From Pseudomonas abyssi (GTDB taxonomy: Bacteria; Pseudomonadota; Gammaproteobacteria; Pseudomonadales; Pseudomonadaceae), in contig NZ_NTMR01000009.1 of the NCBI RefSeq assembly GCF_002307495.1, forward strand, positions 1-64,000: a DNA stretch of 64,000 nt, read 5' to 3'. The translations under genes were made by a program, and so were the position numbers. The notes beneath the pieces are model-generated. The model was not told the origin of the DNA and ran no database searches. It saw only the letters and a list, made by a program, of their open reading frames with translations. Below are positions 16,201 to 25,679 of the stretch, in pieces (the first letter of the stretch is position 1; each line of letters begins with the position of its first letter).

Positions 16201-16560
16201 TCAGATGGTGTTATCGAGTTGGATGGATTTCTCGGGCACACGCCAGAGGCGCACACCGTCGACGACCATGGTCCAGTCGCCTTCTACTTCGTGGGGCGGT
16301 TCGCTGACCTCAAAGCGCGTGGTCAAAAACAGCAAGCCAACAATAAAATCGTCGCCCTCAAAGCCCTGCATGGGCCCATTGATGGAGGTGGTGCCGCCGC
16401 TTTTAAGCCGCTCATAGGCGACGGTGCCGTCTGCCAGAATCAGCAGGCTCATCTCTTTGCTGCGCCATTGGCCTACGTAGTCCAGCCGGTTCTCCGGCAG
16501 CGGTTCGGCGCAGCCAGCCAGTAGCACGGCCATGGCGATCACCAGCAGCCAGTTTTTCAT
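16201..16560 (-). CDS. Small lipoprotein
   Basis: 119 residues with a type II signal peptide and lipobox LLAGC (Cys17), followed by AEPLPENRLDYVGQW. The mature part is a short beta-rich domain (MSLLILADGTVAYERLKSGG, WRVPEKSIQL) similar in style to lipocalin-like or META-type small lipoproteins. No named family recognised. The residue after the Cys is Ala, which in the usual rule favours outer-membrane sorting. Confidence 0.75.
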   Translation of the reverse strand: MKNWLLVIAMAVLLAGCAEPLPENRLDYVGQWRSKEMSLLILADGTVAYERLKSGGTTSINGPMQGFEGDDFIVGLLFLTTRFEVSEPPHEVEGDWTMVVDGVRLWRVPEKSIQLDNTI

Positions 16561-16595
16561 TGCGATTCTCCATTGCGTTCAGGGCACCGGGCAGA

Positions 16596-16967
16596 TTACC
16601 GATTTGCTGGCGTGCGCGCTTCCGACCAGACCGCAAATTCGTTGCCGCTTGGCTCGCAGAAGTGAAAACGACAGCCGCCGGGAAAGTCGAAGCTCGGCTT
16701 GACGATATCGCCGCCGCACGCCTGCACCTTGTTCAGCGTTGCAGCGATGTCGGCGCTGTAGAACACCAGCAGCGCGCCGCCGCTGTCTGTGCGGTTGCAG
16801 GTATCAGCTTTGAAGAAACCACCATCCAGACCCTGATTGGAAAAGGCCGTGTAGTCCGGGCCGTAATCGGCAAAAGCCCAGCCAAAAGCAGCGGTAAAGA
16901 ACGCTTTGGTAGCGGCCAGGTCCTTAGCGCCCAACTCAACGTAATTCAGTTTTTCATGCTGATGCAT
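16596..16967 (-). CDS. VOC-family (glyoxalase-like) protein
   Basis: 123 residues of the vicinal-oxygen-chelate superfamily: N-terminal NYVELGAKDLAATKAFFTAAFGW, middle GGALLVFYSADIAATLNKVQACGGDIVKP, and C-terminal PGGCRFHFCEPSGNEFAVWS, which carries the typical metal-proximal Glu and GN motif. These proteins bind a metal and small substrate, or sequester antibiotics. The substrate here cannot be predicted. Preceded by AGGAGA (Shine-Dalgarno) before the ATG at 16967. Confidence 0.85.
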   Translation of the reverse strand: MHQHEKLNYVELGAKDLAATKAFFTAAFGWAFADYGPDYTAFSNQGLDGGFFKADTCNRTDSGGALLVFYSADIAATLNKVQACGGDIVKPSFDFPGGCRFHFCEPSGNEFAVWSEARTPANR

Positions 16968-17069
16968 CGCGTCTCTCCTGCTACGAGATTGAACACCGCC
17001 GGGCGAGCCGGCGGCGTGGTTGAGCCCCCCCCCATTAGAGGGAGCGAGGCTAGCGCATGCTGGCCCGCA

Positions 17070-17603
17070 TCAGGCAGGCTTTTGCTCTGCTACAAGCGCT
17101 GCGGTGGCTGTCAGCTCGATGTTGGGGTGCTTCGAGAGCGTAAAGCTGTGATGCGCAATGATTGTGCGGGCATCCAGGTGTGGTTTGTCGTGGGTGGTAT
17201 GGGCGTCGTCTGCCAGGGTCACCTTGTAGCCGCGGCTAGCCGCGCTGAAGACGGTTCGATCGATACAGAACTCGGTCGAGTAGCCGCAGACAATAAGATG
17301 CTCTACACCCTCTTGTGCCAATCGTTCGGCCAGGTCAGTACCAAAAAAGGAGTCAGGTGTCTGCTTGCGCACGGTGATGCCCTGCTTGGCCGCGGTCAGG
17401 CCAGAGTATAGTTGCCAGGCCGGGCTCTCGGGCTCGAGCATGCCCGGAATCTGGTGCTGGATAAGTACGGTTTTCAGTGAATGTGCGTTGGCGTATTCCA
17501 CCAAGGTGTTGATGTTGCGGACGACAGCCTCGGACTGATACGGCGGCTGAGCTGAGCCAAATACGCCGTTTTGCACGTCCACCACCAGGAGTGCGGACTT
17601 CAT
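17070..17603 (-). CDS. Isochorismatase-family cysteine hydrolase
   Basis: 177 residues. The catalytic triad of the family is visible: D9 (LLVVDVQNG), K80 (VRKQTPDSF) and C113 (YSTEFCIDRT). The cis-peptide region ICGYSTE and the downstream ADDAHTTHD match nicotinamidase/YecD-type hydrolases. Reaction is hydrolysis of an amide or enol ether, substrate unknown. The upstream region of this gene holds the broken DUF6228-like gene. Confidence 0.88.
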   Translation of the reverse strand: MKSALLVVDVQNGVFGSAQPPYQSEAVVRNINTLVEYANAHSLKTVLIQHQIPGMLEPESPAWQLYSGLTAAKQGITVRKQTPDSFFGTDLAERLAQEGVEHLIVCGYSTEFCIDRTVFSAASRGYKVTLADDAHTTHDKPHLDARTIIAHHSFTLSKHPNIELTATAALVAEQKPA

Positions 17604-17638
17604 ACCAATTCCCTTTAATAATGATGTGTTTCCTACCC

Positions 17639-18037
17639 TCAGGCAGGTACCGGGCCAAAGAAAGCACGTGCAGCTTTGGCGAGAGCGGGCAACGGACCAA
17701 ACTCACAGTGCAACTGAGTTCTGACGTACCGCCCCTCAGAAGCGCCCAACGGGTTCAGCTCCAGACCGACAGTTACAGTTCCGCGCAAATCGCAGGTAGC
17801 AATCAGTTTGAACTCCCGCTCCAGCGACGCCCAGCAAAGCGGCTCTGCCCAAGGCCGGGTTTGTGCGCCCAGCAGCTCGAACAGACGCGCCAGCCCATCG
17901 GCATCGGTGTAGGCCCAGACATCCTGATGTCAGGTGAGCGCACTGGATGAAAACGTCACCTGAAAGTAATCGCCGTTGCGGCTGTGCAGTACCAGCTCTG
18001 CGTCGCTCGCGGCGGATTTGATGCGGAAGGTAGTCAC
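17639..18037 (-). pseudogene. DUF6228-like gene interrupted by an in-frame TGA
   Basis: A 133-codon frame from GTG (18037) to TGA (17639) reads as one protein apart from an internal TGA at 17932-17930 (codon 36, between FSSSALT and HQDVWAYTDADGL). The downstream part keeps a strong protein pattern: CWASLEREFKLIATCDLRGTV and a C-terminal FGPLPALAKAARAFFG. This resembles DUF6228 proteins as I recall them. A single CGA-to-TGA change would explain the stop. No selenocysteine insertion hairpin is evident. Function unknown. Confidence 0.7.
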
Positions 18038-18138
18038 GGTGCTCCGGTCGGTTGTTGCGCAGTTTGCGTCAGCTCAGTTCTCGTCAAACAAGCCCTCGAG
18101 ACGTGGCATCTCCTACAGCGCTATCGGAACCCATTAAA

Positions 18139-19992
18139 TCACCGCACCCTTGCCCCGCGCTTCCACCGGAACTTACGACCAAAGCGGTAGTTGTCGCCAT
18201 CGGTACTGAGCACGAACACCTCACCCGGCAGCTGAATTTCATCGACCAGACGTTGCCCGATAGCGTCTACCTTTTTGCGACGATACAGCCCCCACCAACG
18301 CGTACAGGAATACCCGAGCACAAACAATGGGCGCTCGGGGAACAGGGCTACGCGCTTACGCAGCAGGTAAACCCGACGCAGCCCCGGCATGGCCCGCAGT
18401 TGGGCACGCAGTGCGGCAAGCTGCTCCTGATCCAGCCCATGGGGGTCAAAGGTGTCCTTGAGGGTGATCTGGTCGCGTTCAGCCCGTGCCCGCTGCAGCA
18501 GCTCGTGGCGCTCCAGCAAGCGGTCATGCCAGGCGTGGGCGGCCTCCTCTCGGCCACGGCGCCAGCAGTAGTCGCGCAGCACTTCATAGCCGCTCAGCTG
18601 GGCGTCCTCATCCAGTTTGGTGGCCTTTTCGACCAGGGCCAAGCCTGCATCATCATCGCGCTGCAATAGTCGCAGCCCCAGCGCGTAACAAACTACCGGC
18701 TGGTCCGGAGTCTGTTCATACAGGGCTTTGAACAGCGGCAAGGCCGCGTCTTCCCCGGCGCCGTACTCCTCGGTCAGGCAGGCATGATCATAGCCATCCT
18801 GCGGGTTCAGCTCGGTGCCCTGCTGCAGCATTGCATCCAGCTCGCGCAGGCGCTCGCGTCCGCGCGTGGCGGTTTGGTAGCGCTCTTCCCAGGCGGGTAG
18901 TACAGCGGCCTCCCAGCGGCAATCCAGCTCCTCGGTGATGGTCGACAGCACCGGGCCGAGCAAGCGATCTGCGCGCGCATCAGGGCGGGGCAACGATAGC
19001 AGCGGCCCCTGCTGCAGGGCGCGCAGGCGGTCGGTCAGGGCGGGATGGGTGTCGTCTGAGCTGGTCTCGCGCTGCAGCGCGTGTTCAACCCAGTCAGCCA
19101 CCGGCTGGTCCTGCAGGCCGCCGGACACCTTGTCGGCCAGGCTGCCATAGGGCGCAAAGGCCGGGCGCGGCAGGTCGCTTGCGCTGCGGTGGATATCGCT
19201 CCAGTAGCGCTCGTCCAGATAACGGCCCACCACGTTGACGGCGGTTAGCGCCTCGGCAATCGCCTGCGGCGAAGTCAGGCGCGCCGCTGCAGCATCAGCC
19301 TCATACTCGTTGGCCCGCGCCAGCGGGAAGGAATAAGCCGTAAAGTACGGCACATACCAGTTGAAGAAACGGCGAAACAGAAAGGTGCCAAAACGGCCCT
19401 CGCCGACCAGCGAGTCGATCAGGCGATGCCAGCTCAGGCGCAGGCGGTAGATCCAGTTGGATACCCGGCCATGGCCACCGGCAAGGTGGCCAAACTCGTG
19501 CGCCAGCACGGCCCTGAACTGTTCTACGCTGAGCGTCTTCATCAGCGGCAGGCCGATGACCAGATAGTTGCGATACCAGCCGAATACGCCCAGGCGTGGC
19601 GTTTGCACCACGCAGGCATTGAAGTCGTCGGTAATCAGTACGCGGTGAAAACGCGGCGCCTTGAGCCCTTTGCGCAGGTCATTGATCATGGCAAACAGCT
19701 CAGGCGCCTCCTTCTGCGTTACGCGCCGCCCCTGCGGAGCATCCAGCTTGACCCACAGCGCCTTGAGCACCATCCACATCAACACCAGCAGCCCCAGCGC
19801 CAGCTTGGCGCCCAGCGCCTTGAGCGCGACAACGCTGATCACCGAGGTCAACAACAAGCCGACCAGCATAAAGGCGATGTAGCCGTAGCCCAGCAACGCC
19901 AGCGCCAATACGCGCATCTTGTACAGCCACGGGCGCCGCAGCGCCTGTGCTTCAAGGCGTGCTACCAGTTGTTCAAACTCCCGGTTGGTCAT
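18139..19992 (-). CDS. M48-family membrane metalloprotease with C-terminal repeat region
   Basis: 617 residues. Two membrane segments (about 29-60 and 62-82) precede the M48 peptidase domain. The zinc motif HEFGH is at 165-169 and the third ligand is probably E229 in NEYEADAAA. After about residue 300 comes a helical, TPR-like region (TELNPQDGYDHACLTEEYGAGEDAALPLFKALYEQTPD). Family members (HtpX, BepA-like) act in envelope protein quality control. The C-terminus ends in a basic, aromatic domain (YSCTRWWGLYRRKKVDAIGQ). Likely inner-membrane; substrates unknown. The gene stands alone on the minus strand. Confidence 0.88.
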   Translation of the reverse strand: MTNREFEQLVARLEAQALRRPWLYKMRVLALALLGYGYIAFMLVGLLLTSVISVVALKALGAKLALGLLVLMWMVLKALWVKLDAPQGRRVTQKEAPELFAMINDLRKGLKAPRFHRVLITDDFNACVVQTPRLGVFGWYRNYLVIGLPLMKTLSVEQFRAVLAHEFGHLAGGHGRVSNWIYRLRLSWHRLIDSLVGEGRFGTFLFRRFFNWYVPYFTAYSFPLARANEYEADAAAARLTSPQAIAEALTAVNVVGRYLDERYWSDIHRSASDLPRPAFAPYGSLADKVSGGLQDQPVADWVEHALQRETSSDDTHPALTDRLRALQQGPLLSLPRPDARADRLLGPVLSTITEELDCRWEAAVLPAWEERYQTATRGRERLRELDAMLQQGTELNPQDGYDHACLTEEYGAGEDAALPLFKALYEQTPDQPVVCYALGLRLLQRDDDAGLALVEKATKLDEDAQLSGYEVLRDYCWRRGREEAAHAWHDRLLERHELLQRARAERDQITLKDTFDPHGLDQEQLAALRAQLRAMPGLRRVYLLRKRVALFPERPLFVLGYSCTRWWGLYRRKKVDAIGQRLVDEIQLPGEVFVLSTDGDNYRFGRKFRWKRGARVR

Positions 19993-20041
19993 TGCGATGA
20001 GCTCCCTTTATCGTTTTTATCTGGGTGCGACGCGCAGCAGT

Positions 20042-20072
20042 ACGCCACACCCGGGGCATCGGGGTGTGGCGT
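20042..20072. repeat. Inverted repeat upstream of the M48 gene
   Basis: ACGCCACACCC (20042-20052) pairs exactly with GGGTGTGGCGT (20062-20072) across a 9-base loop. It lies between the methyltransferase stop and the M48 start in a gene-free stretch (19993-20196). No T run follows on the minus strand, so it may be a rho-assisted terminator or an operator rather than a classic intrinsic terminator. Confidence 0.55.
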
Positions 20073-20196
20073 GTGTAACGGTATGCAGGGTGAAGTAGAA
20101 GCAATGCGCGCCATCCCTGGGCCTTGGGCAACGCTGCCCACTTGGCGAAATTACCGCGTCCGTGCGGCGGGGTAAAGTGGCGAAGCGCGCGGACGA

Positions 20197-20892
20197 TTAA
20201 TCCCGGCGCGCGCTCCAGGCGCGGATCATGCCAGCCTGAAAGAACGGAATCGGCGCGGTGAAACCGGCCTGCCGGATCAGCGCCTCAACGTTATCGGCGG
20301 GCAGTACGGCAACGTCCTGGCGATAGGTCTGCTGCATCCGCGCAACCACCTGGGGCGTTACCGGCTCGGCCGAGACAACCTGCGCCCAGAGCGTCATCAG
20401 CCGCGCCTGCTGTTGCGGATCGGCGCGGGCCGTGAGGTCGGAGCTGGCAAGAATGCCGGCCGGCTTTAAGCGGGCGGCTATCTGGCTGAAAAAGCCGATG
20501 CGCGCCTTTGGGTCCAGAATAAACTGCGAGACGAGAAAGCTGGTAGCAGCATCAAATTCCGCCTCTTCCGGCAGGCTGTCGAGGTAACCGGTGTGAAAGC
20601 GACAGCGCCCGGCAACACCCTGGGCCTCAGCGTTGCGGCGGCACTCCTGCATCATTGCACTTGATGGCTCAACGGCGGTGAAGCGCCACTGCGGGTAACG
20701 CGCGGCCAGATACAGCAGCTCCTGCCCGGTGCCAGCGCCGACACACAGCAGGTGCGCGTTGTCCGGTAGCTCGCTGAACACCGACTCCAGCAAAAAGTGC
20801 AGACAGTCGCGGATGGGCGCCTGCCGCGCCCACTGCTGGTCATAGCCTGCGGCCTGTTGATCAAAGAGTGCTTCCAGTTCCTGGCTGTTCAT
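20197..20892 (-). CDS. Class I SAM-dependent methyltransferase
   Basis: 231 residues from the ATG at 20892 (MNSQELEALFDQQAAGYDQQW); an upstream ATG at 20943 would add 17 unusual residues. Motif I is LLCVGAGTGQELLYLA, the motif II acidic residue is in FTAVEPS, and motif III-like region is FDAATSFLVSQFI. The fold is that of small-molecule methyltransferases of the Methyltransf_25 type. Acceptor unknown. Convergent or co-directional neighbours give no pathway context. Confidence 0.85.
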   Translation of the reverse strand: MNSQELEALFDQQAAGYDQQWARQAPIRDCLHFLLESVFSELPDNAHLLCVGAGTGQELLYLAARYPQWRFTAVEPSSAMMQECRRNAEAQGVAGRCRFHTGYLDSLPEEAEFDAATSFLVSQFILDPKARIGFFSQIAARLKPAGILASSDLTARADPQQQARLMTLWAQVVSAEPVTPQVVARMQQTYRQDVAVLPADNVEALIRQAGFTAPIPFFQAGMIRAWSARRD

Positions 20893-20960
20893 GCGGCGGC
20901 CTGTGCTCCGGTAACTGACTGAGGGCATCATCACCCGATTCAATCACCATACCGCAGCTG

Positions 20961-21518
20961 TCAAGCCTCAGCCTGGGCCAGGTGCTCGCGCACATCCATA
21001 AGGGCAAAGCCCAGCAGGTTGAGGCCCTTCCATTGGTTGGGGTTTGCCGCAGCCGGAGCGTCCTGCGCCAGCCCGATACCCCAGATGCGGTCAACCGGGC
21101 TGGCTTCTACCAGAACCCGATTCTCAGTACCCAGCAAAAACGCCTTGAGCGCCGGATGCTGAGAGAACTTGGCCAGATTGGCATTGACCACGATCTCAAA
21201 CCTGGCCGCCTCCCAGCGCTGCTGGTCAAAGCCCTGCACCTCACGCCCAATGGCCTTGGCCTCCCCCGGATTGCCTGCTGCCAGCACGCGCTCGGCAGCG
21301 GCAAGGTCACCAAACAGCCGCGCCTTGTGGTACATCATGTAGTGCTCGGCTGTCAGGAAGGCGAGGCCGTCTTCTTCAAAGGGCGCGTCATACCATTGGC
21401 TAAAGCAACTTTTGGTTACCTGGGCGCCCGACTCCTGTTGGCCCCAGAAAAAGACGTACTTGACCTTGTTGCCGTGGTTTACCCAATCGACAAGCTGCGC
21501 TGTGCTTCTGATGCTCAC
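20961..21518 (-). CDS. NADAR-family protein (YbiA-like N-glycosidase)
   Basis: 185 residues of the NADAR/DUF1768 family: YVFFWGQQE, SQWYDAPFEEDGLAFLTAEHYMMYHKARLFGD, RVLVEASPVDRIWGIGL and the C-terminal NLLGFALMDVREHL. E. coli YbiA hydrolyses N-glycosidic bonds of reactive riboflavin intermediates, and other NADAR enzymes remove ADP-ribose from guanine. The Glu and Trp/Gly-rich active-site segments are intact, so an active enzyme is expected. Which role applies here cannot be told; no DarT-like partner is visible. Confidence 0.9.
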   Translation of the reverse strand: MSIRSTAQLVDWVNHGNKVKYVFFWGQQESGAQVTKSCFSQWYDAPFEEDGLAFLTAEHYMMYHKARLFGDLAAAERVLAAGNPGEAKAIGREVQGFDQQRWEAARFEIVVNANLAKFSQHPALKAFLLGTENRVLVEASPVDRIWGIGLAQDAPAAANPNQWKGLNLLGFALMDVREHLAQAEA

Positions 21519-21577
21519 TGCTGTTCCACTGTCTGTTGTCTGGAGAAAAGCTGCCGGTTAGCACTGGCGTAACGCAA

Positions 21578-22018
21578 CTACTCCCCGCTCTCCCACTCTT
21601 CTTTGCTTGACGACACCAGAAAGTTCTTAGGGTAGCCAAAGAACACCCACTGACCGTTCGACTCAATCCCTGTCGCGGTAAAAGTCCTCAAGTAGATATC
21701 GTCGCCAACGTCGACGCTAGTGCGAAACTCCGAATCGTTACCGCCTAATATCCCCATCGAGTAGGCCATGATCTCAACCAAGTGCTCACCGGGTGCAACC
21801 CGGGCGGTGACGATAGGTTCTCTATTGATCGCACCAACATAGTTGCCGTCGATGAACACCCGAAGTTCAGCGGCAAATCCAAGGTAATCATTCTTGAAAA
21901 CATGTATTTCACCGCTGTTGCTGTCATTGAGCCCCGGCACCGCATGGACCAGCGGAGCGGGTGAAGCGCAGCCAAAAAGCAGCATAGAAAGAGCAAAAAT
22001 CAACAGAGACTTTGACAT
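21578..22018 (-). CDS. Lipoprotein, DUF2846-like
   Basis: 146 residues from the ATG at 22018, which has an AGGAAG Shine-Dalgarno; an upstream start at 22072 would place 18 residues ahead of the signal peptide. Lipobox LLFGC (Cys17). The mature beta-rich domain reads SGEIHVFKNDYLGFAAELRVFIDGNYVGAIN...VAPGEHLVEI, which resembles DUF2846-type lipoproteins. That is a low-confidence match. Probably anchored in the outer membrane. Function unknown. Confidence 0.75.
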   Translation of the reverse strand: MSKSLLIFALSMLLFGCASPAPLVHAVPGLNDSNSGEIHVFKNDYLGFAAELRVFIDGNYVGAINREPIVTARVAPGEHLVEIMAYSMGILGGNDSEFRTSVDVGDDIYLRTFTATGIESNGQWVFFGYPKNFLVSSSKEEWESGE

Positions 22019-22220
22019 CCAAACTTCCTGTTCAGAGACTTCACTACCCGATGCAAGAACGTGGAAGGACATATCAGCACCGCAGCGCTAAACGTACCGT
22101 GTTGCACGGCGCGCTTCACTTTCCGGCGCCACGTACTTGCGTCAGAACGCCCCCGCAAGTTACCCGCTCAGCGAGCGGTGGTAAAGCCGACGACAGAGGG
22201 CGTGTCGAGTTAACCAGCTG

Positions 22221-24221
22221 TCAAGCCACCCTGAACCCCTGCGCCAACGCCTGCAGCTCACCCGCCAACTGCGCCTGACTGTCGGTCACCTGAGAAATTT
22301 CCCGCGAGCCGTTAAGGGTCTGCAGGGAGGTTTCGCGCACTGACGTCATGCTGCGAGAAATATCCCGCGTTACGGCAACCTGCTGCTCGGCGGCGGAGGC
22401 AATCTGCGAGGCCATGCCAGAGATGCGGTCAACGTCCTGCAGGATGGCGGCCAGGGTGTCTTCGAGTTTTTCGGCTTCATCGGCACTGAGGTTGGCCAGC
22501 TTGTGGCTGTCGGTCACCGCGGTGCGCACGCTGTCGGTAATATCGCGGAAGCCGCTGATCATGGTCTCGATTTCTACCGTGGAGTCATGCGTCTGACGCG
22601 CCAGATTGCGTACCTCATCGGCAACCACGGCAAACCCGCGACCATGCTCCCCAGCCCTGGCCGCCTCGATGGCGGCGTTGAGCGCCAGCAGATTGGTCTG
22701 GTCGGCCACCGCCTTGATCACGTCGATCACCCGGGTGATGGACTCGCTACTGGTCTGCAACCGCTCCATCTGGCCGTTGACCTGCTCGATGGCCCCGGCC
22801 AGATGCCGAATACGGCCAACGCTGTCCTGCACTACCTTGCGACCGGCTTCATTGCGCGCCGAGGCGTGCTGCGCCGCTTCAGCCACCTGCTGGGTGTTGC
22901 GCGAGATCTCTTCCGAGGTGCTGGACATCTCCTCCGCCGCAGCCGCGACCTGATCGACCAGCGCCTGCTGCTGGCCCACCTGGTCGGAGTTTTGGCTGGC
23001 GGTGGCGCGGGTCTGCTCCGAGGCCGAGGCCAGACGCACACTGGTTTCGTCGATCTGGCTCAGGGCACCGGAGAAGGTTTCGATCAGCCCGTTCAGCGCG
23101 CTGCCGATCAGCCCCATCTCGTCCTTGGAACAGACCCGTGTGCGCACAGACAGGTCCTTGCGCTCCATGATCTGACGAAAATCACCCAGCAGCTGATTCA
23201 CCTGCCCGGATACCCCCATGATGATCAACAGCGCCAGCAACAGCACCGCGCCAATCACCACGCAGCCAATTATGGCGGCCCGACGCAGCTCCGAGCGCGC
23301 GCCCGCCAGCACCAGATCGGTGCCCTTCGCCATATCCACCGCCAACTGCTGCTTGAGCTGATAGATACCCGCGACCGCCGCGCTGGAGCTGTCGAACCAT
23401 TCGATATTGGCCATGCCCAGAAAACCGTATTCCGACCCGATCAGCCGGTCACGCAGCGCCGCAAACTCGAGACTTTCCGGGCGCGTTTGCATGGCGTCCA
23501 GTTGCCCCTGCAGCGACGGCCCCAGCAGGCCCGCCGCCGCATCCAGCAGCGCCTGGCGGCGCGCGCCGGCTGCGCTGACCTGACTGGCCAGGGCCAGCGA
23601 CACGCCACCATCACTCAGTACCTGAGCGCCGGCAGCCATCTCGCTGGCGCCCCACTCGCTTGCCTCGCTCAAGGCCAGAAACGCGCCCATCATCCGCGTC
23701 AGGCGTGGCTCGTTGGAGCGCAGCAGGATTTCCGGGATCAGTGCGATCAGACCATCGACGGCATCGGTGAAGGTTTGATAGGACAGCGCGGCATCCACAT
23801 CCTCGTTGATCACCCGTTCACGCAGCGGCGCCAAGGCATCCAGTGCTTCGTTGATGCGGGCCAGCTGCGCGGCCACCGCCAGCCGGTCAGCGCCTTGCAG
23901 TGTTGCCATGCCGGAGCGCAGCGCGCTCAGGCTGGCATCTGTAACCGCACGCTGCAGCTCCAGGCGTTCGACCACACGGCCGTCAGCGCCCCCGGTTGCG
24001 ATGAACAGCGCGGTCAGACCCCGCTCTTTTTGCAGGTTCTCCAGCGCCGGATCGGCTGTCAGCGCCAGGTCAAACAGCGCCCGTGCCGACTCTGTTGTCT
24101 GCAAGTGGGTGTAACGATCCTTGACCGTGGAACCGGAGAAATACAGCGTTCCGGCCAGCGCCGGCAGAATGAGCAGCAGCAATTTGCCGCGCATGGAGAT
24201 GTTACGGAGCATCGACAGCAT
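22221..24221 (-). CDS. Methyl-accepting chemotaxis protein with NIT sensor domain
   Basis: About 666 residues from ATG 24221 ([21 protein letters not shown]). One N-terminal membrane helix, a periplasmic nitrate/nitrite-sensing-type (NIT) helical domain (about 30-290: [35 protein letters not shown]), a second helix ([20 protein letters not shown]), HAMP, and the signalling tip [29 protein letters not shown]. The periplasmic ligand is probably an anion or small compound, not certainly nitrate. The frame is open to 24329 but the extra N-terminus lacks a sensible start site. The C-terminus has no CheR-tethering pentapeptide. Confidence 0.9.
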   Translation of the reverse strand: MLSMLRNISMRGKLLLLILPALAGTLYFSGSTVKDRYTHLQTTESARALFDLALTADPALENLQKERGLTALFIATGGADGRVVERLELQRAVTDASLSALRSGMATLQGADRLAVAAQLARINEALDALAPLRERVINEDVDAALSYQTFTDAVDGLIALIPEILLRSNEPRLTRMMGAFLALSEASEWGASEMAAGAQVLSDGGVSLALASQVSAAGARRQALLDAAAGLLGPSLQGQLDAMQTRPESLEFAALRDRLIGSEYGFLGMANIEWFDSSSAAVAGIYQLKQQLAVDMAKGTDLVLAGARSELRRAAIIGCVVIGAVLLLALLIIMGVSGQVNQLLGDFRQIMERKDLSVRTRVCSKDEMGLIGSALNGLIETFSGALSQIDETSVRLASASEQTRATASQNSDQVGQQQALVDQVAAAAEEMSSTSEEISRNTQQVAEAAQHASARNEAGRKVVQDSVGRIRHLAGAIEQVNGQMERLQTSSESITRVIDVIKAVADQTNLLALNAAIEAARAGEHGRGFAVVADEVRNLARQTHDSTVEIETMISGFRDITDSVRTAVTDSHKLANLSADEAEKLEDTLAAILQDVDRISGMASQIASAAEQQVAVTRDISRSMTSVRETSLQTLNGSREISQVTDSQAQLAGELQALAQGFRVA

Positions 24222-24377
24222 GGTGAGAAAACCTGACTGATTGGACAGCCAGACCCTCAGCAAGAAAAGTGCCATCACTTTGCCACGCAGCAATGCGGCC
24301 TGCAGCGCCGTGACCCGCACATTGCGCACCAGTTCAGGGCTGATACGCCAGTGTACGAGCGATAAAAGGGAGAGATT

Positions 24378-25010
24378 TCAGTCTTGCGGCCTGGCCATCG
24401 CCGCCGCCAGATCACCATGACCGCCCCGCTCCAGGCCATCAGCAGCCCCGGCAATATCCTCCGCAGCCTTGTTCTGACTCAGTTTGAACTTGCCGACCAG
24501 CTGCTCAATCTCGACGTCGATACCGACAATCGCCGCGAGCATCTGGCTGATGTATTCAGGGCTGGAGTCGGTCATTTTCCACGGCCGACCCTGCCCGGAC
24601 GCCACCTCATGCTTGCGCGTCAGCCGGGCCACCAGCCCACGCACAAAGCGCTCGTCGTCGCGCAGGCGGATACGCCCATGGGCATGCACCACCTGATAGT
24701 TCCAGGTTGGCACCTGCCGGTGAGTCTCGTGCTTGCTGGGATACCAGTTGGGCGACACATAGGCCTGCGGGCCCTGAAAGATCACCAGCACGCGCATACC
24801 ATCGGTGATCTGCTCGACCAGGGGGTTGGCGCGCGCCAGGTGCGCCTGCAGCGTACCCTGCGGCCCCTGGTCCGGCAGCAGCTCAAAGGGCACGTGATTG
24901 GCATCCAGCCCGTCCGGCCCGCTGGTGACCAGCGCACCCAGCGGGTTGGCCGTGATCAGGGCGTGTAGTTCACCGCTACGGGTTTCGGCAAAGTGCTCTG
25001 GCAGGTACAT
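24378..25010 (-). CDS. PaiB-type FMN-binding negative transcriptional regulator
   Basis: 210 residues. Hallmarks of the PaiB/FMN_bind_2 family: MYLPEHFAE at the start, LGALVTSGPDGLDANHVPF, VLVIFQGPQAYVSPNWYPSKHETHRQVPTWNYQVVHAHG, and a helical C-terminal part with the Trp-Lys-Met-Thr-Asp segment. Founding members repress protease and sporulation genes in Bacillus. In proteobacteria the role is undefined and a flavin-dependent detoxification function is possible. A small membrane protein and a GFA protein lie just upstream on the same strand (gaps of 9 and 3 bases), so the three probably form an operon. Confidence 0.9.
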   Translation of the reverse strand: MYLPEHFAETRSGELHALITANPLGALVTSGPDGLDANHVPFELLPDQGPQGTLQAHLARANPLVEQITDGMRVLVIFQGPQAYVSPNWYPSKHETHRQVPTWNYQVVHAHGRIRLRDDERFVRGLVARLTRKHEVASGQGRPWKMTDSSPEYISQMLAAIVGIDVEIEQLVGKFKLSQNKAAEDIAGAADGLERGGHGDLAAAMARPQD

Positions 25011-25019
25011 GGGCTAGCC

Positions 25020-25265
25020 TCAGATAGCGAAAGTCTGGTCGAGATAATACAGCCCCAGCACCAACAGCAGCCAAAAGACGATGCCGGCAGCGCTTTCCAG
25101 CCAGGCATGGTAGGACCGCGGTCTGAACCAGTGCGGCGGCCACAGGCAGCGCAGCAACCAGCGCCCGGGCAGACGCAGGCTGAGGTCGAGCACCGCACCC
25201 GCTTCCAAAATCAGGCGCCCGAGCAACAACAGGCCGCGCGCCAGTGCTTCGAGCAGCTCAAGCAT
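25020..25265 (-). CDS. Small membrane protein
   Basis: 81 residues, with a hydrophobic N-terminal region (LARGLLLLGRLILEAGAVL) and a C-terminal membrane helix (AAGIVFWLLLVLGLYYL) separated by a basic, Trp-rich loop. No known family. Lies between the GFA gene and paiB with very short gaps and is probably cotranscribed. A start three bases earlier (25268) is equally possible. Confidence 0.65.
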   Translation of the reverse strand: MLELLEALARGLLLLGRLILEAGAVLDLSLRLPGRWLLRCLWPPHWFRPRSYHAWLESAAGIVFWLLLVLGLYYLDQTFAI

Positions 25266-25271
25266 CACTTG

Positions 25272-25679
25272 TTACTCCACGCTGGGCGCAAACTCGGCAA
25301 AACACGGCAGGCGATCAGTAATCTCAAACCAGTTTGCCTTGTGGGCGGTGAAAAAGTGCGCTTGCAAGCGAGTATCGAGATCACCGTCCAGCGTCCCTGC
25401 GCGAATCCGCAGCACGCCGGGAATGCGCTCATTACGACTGAAAATGGGCGAGCCGCAACCGCTGCAGAAGCAACGCTGCTTGCCCGGCGAAGAGCTGAAG
25501 CTGTTCAGCAGGTCCTGCCCTGTCAGCAAGCGAAAATGCGACTCGGCAACCGGGATATTGGTCGCAAAGGCCGTGCCCTGTGCCTTGCGGCGCTGGCCGC
25601 AGTGACACACCTGAATGGGCTCCAGCGGCCCGGACACCTCGTAACGAATCCCACCGCACAGGCAACTGCCGGTAATCAT
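25272..25679 (-). CDS. GFA-family (glutathione-dependent formaldehyde-activating-like) protein
   Basis: 135 residues with the GFA/CENP-V zinc-binding pattern: C6-x-C8 (GSCLCGGIRYEV), C25-x-C27 (QVCHC) and C70-x-C72-xx-C75 (RCFCSGCGSPIF). The fold binds one or two zinc ions. Members were first described as formaldehyde-glutathione binding proteins, but most are uncharacterised. First gene of the likely GFA-membrane protein-paiB operon. Confidence 0.9.
   Translation of the reverse strand: MITGSCLCGGIRYEVSGPLEPIQVCHCGQRRKAQGTAFATNIPVAESHFRLLTGQDLLNSFSSSPGKQRCFCSGCGSPIFSRNERIPGVLRIRAGTLDGDLDTRLQAHFFTAHKANWFEITDRLPCFAEFAPSVE

Noticed and set aside
17930-17932. In-frame TGA as a selenocysteine codon
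   Set aside because: No convincing SECIS-like hairpin just downstream and no Cys homologue known to me at this site; nonsense mutation is simpler.
17591-17950. Plus-strand frame of 119 codons
   Set aside because: Antisense to the interrupted DUF6228-like gene, which has much stronger protein character.
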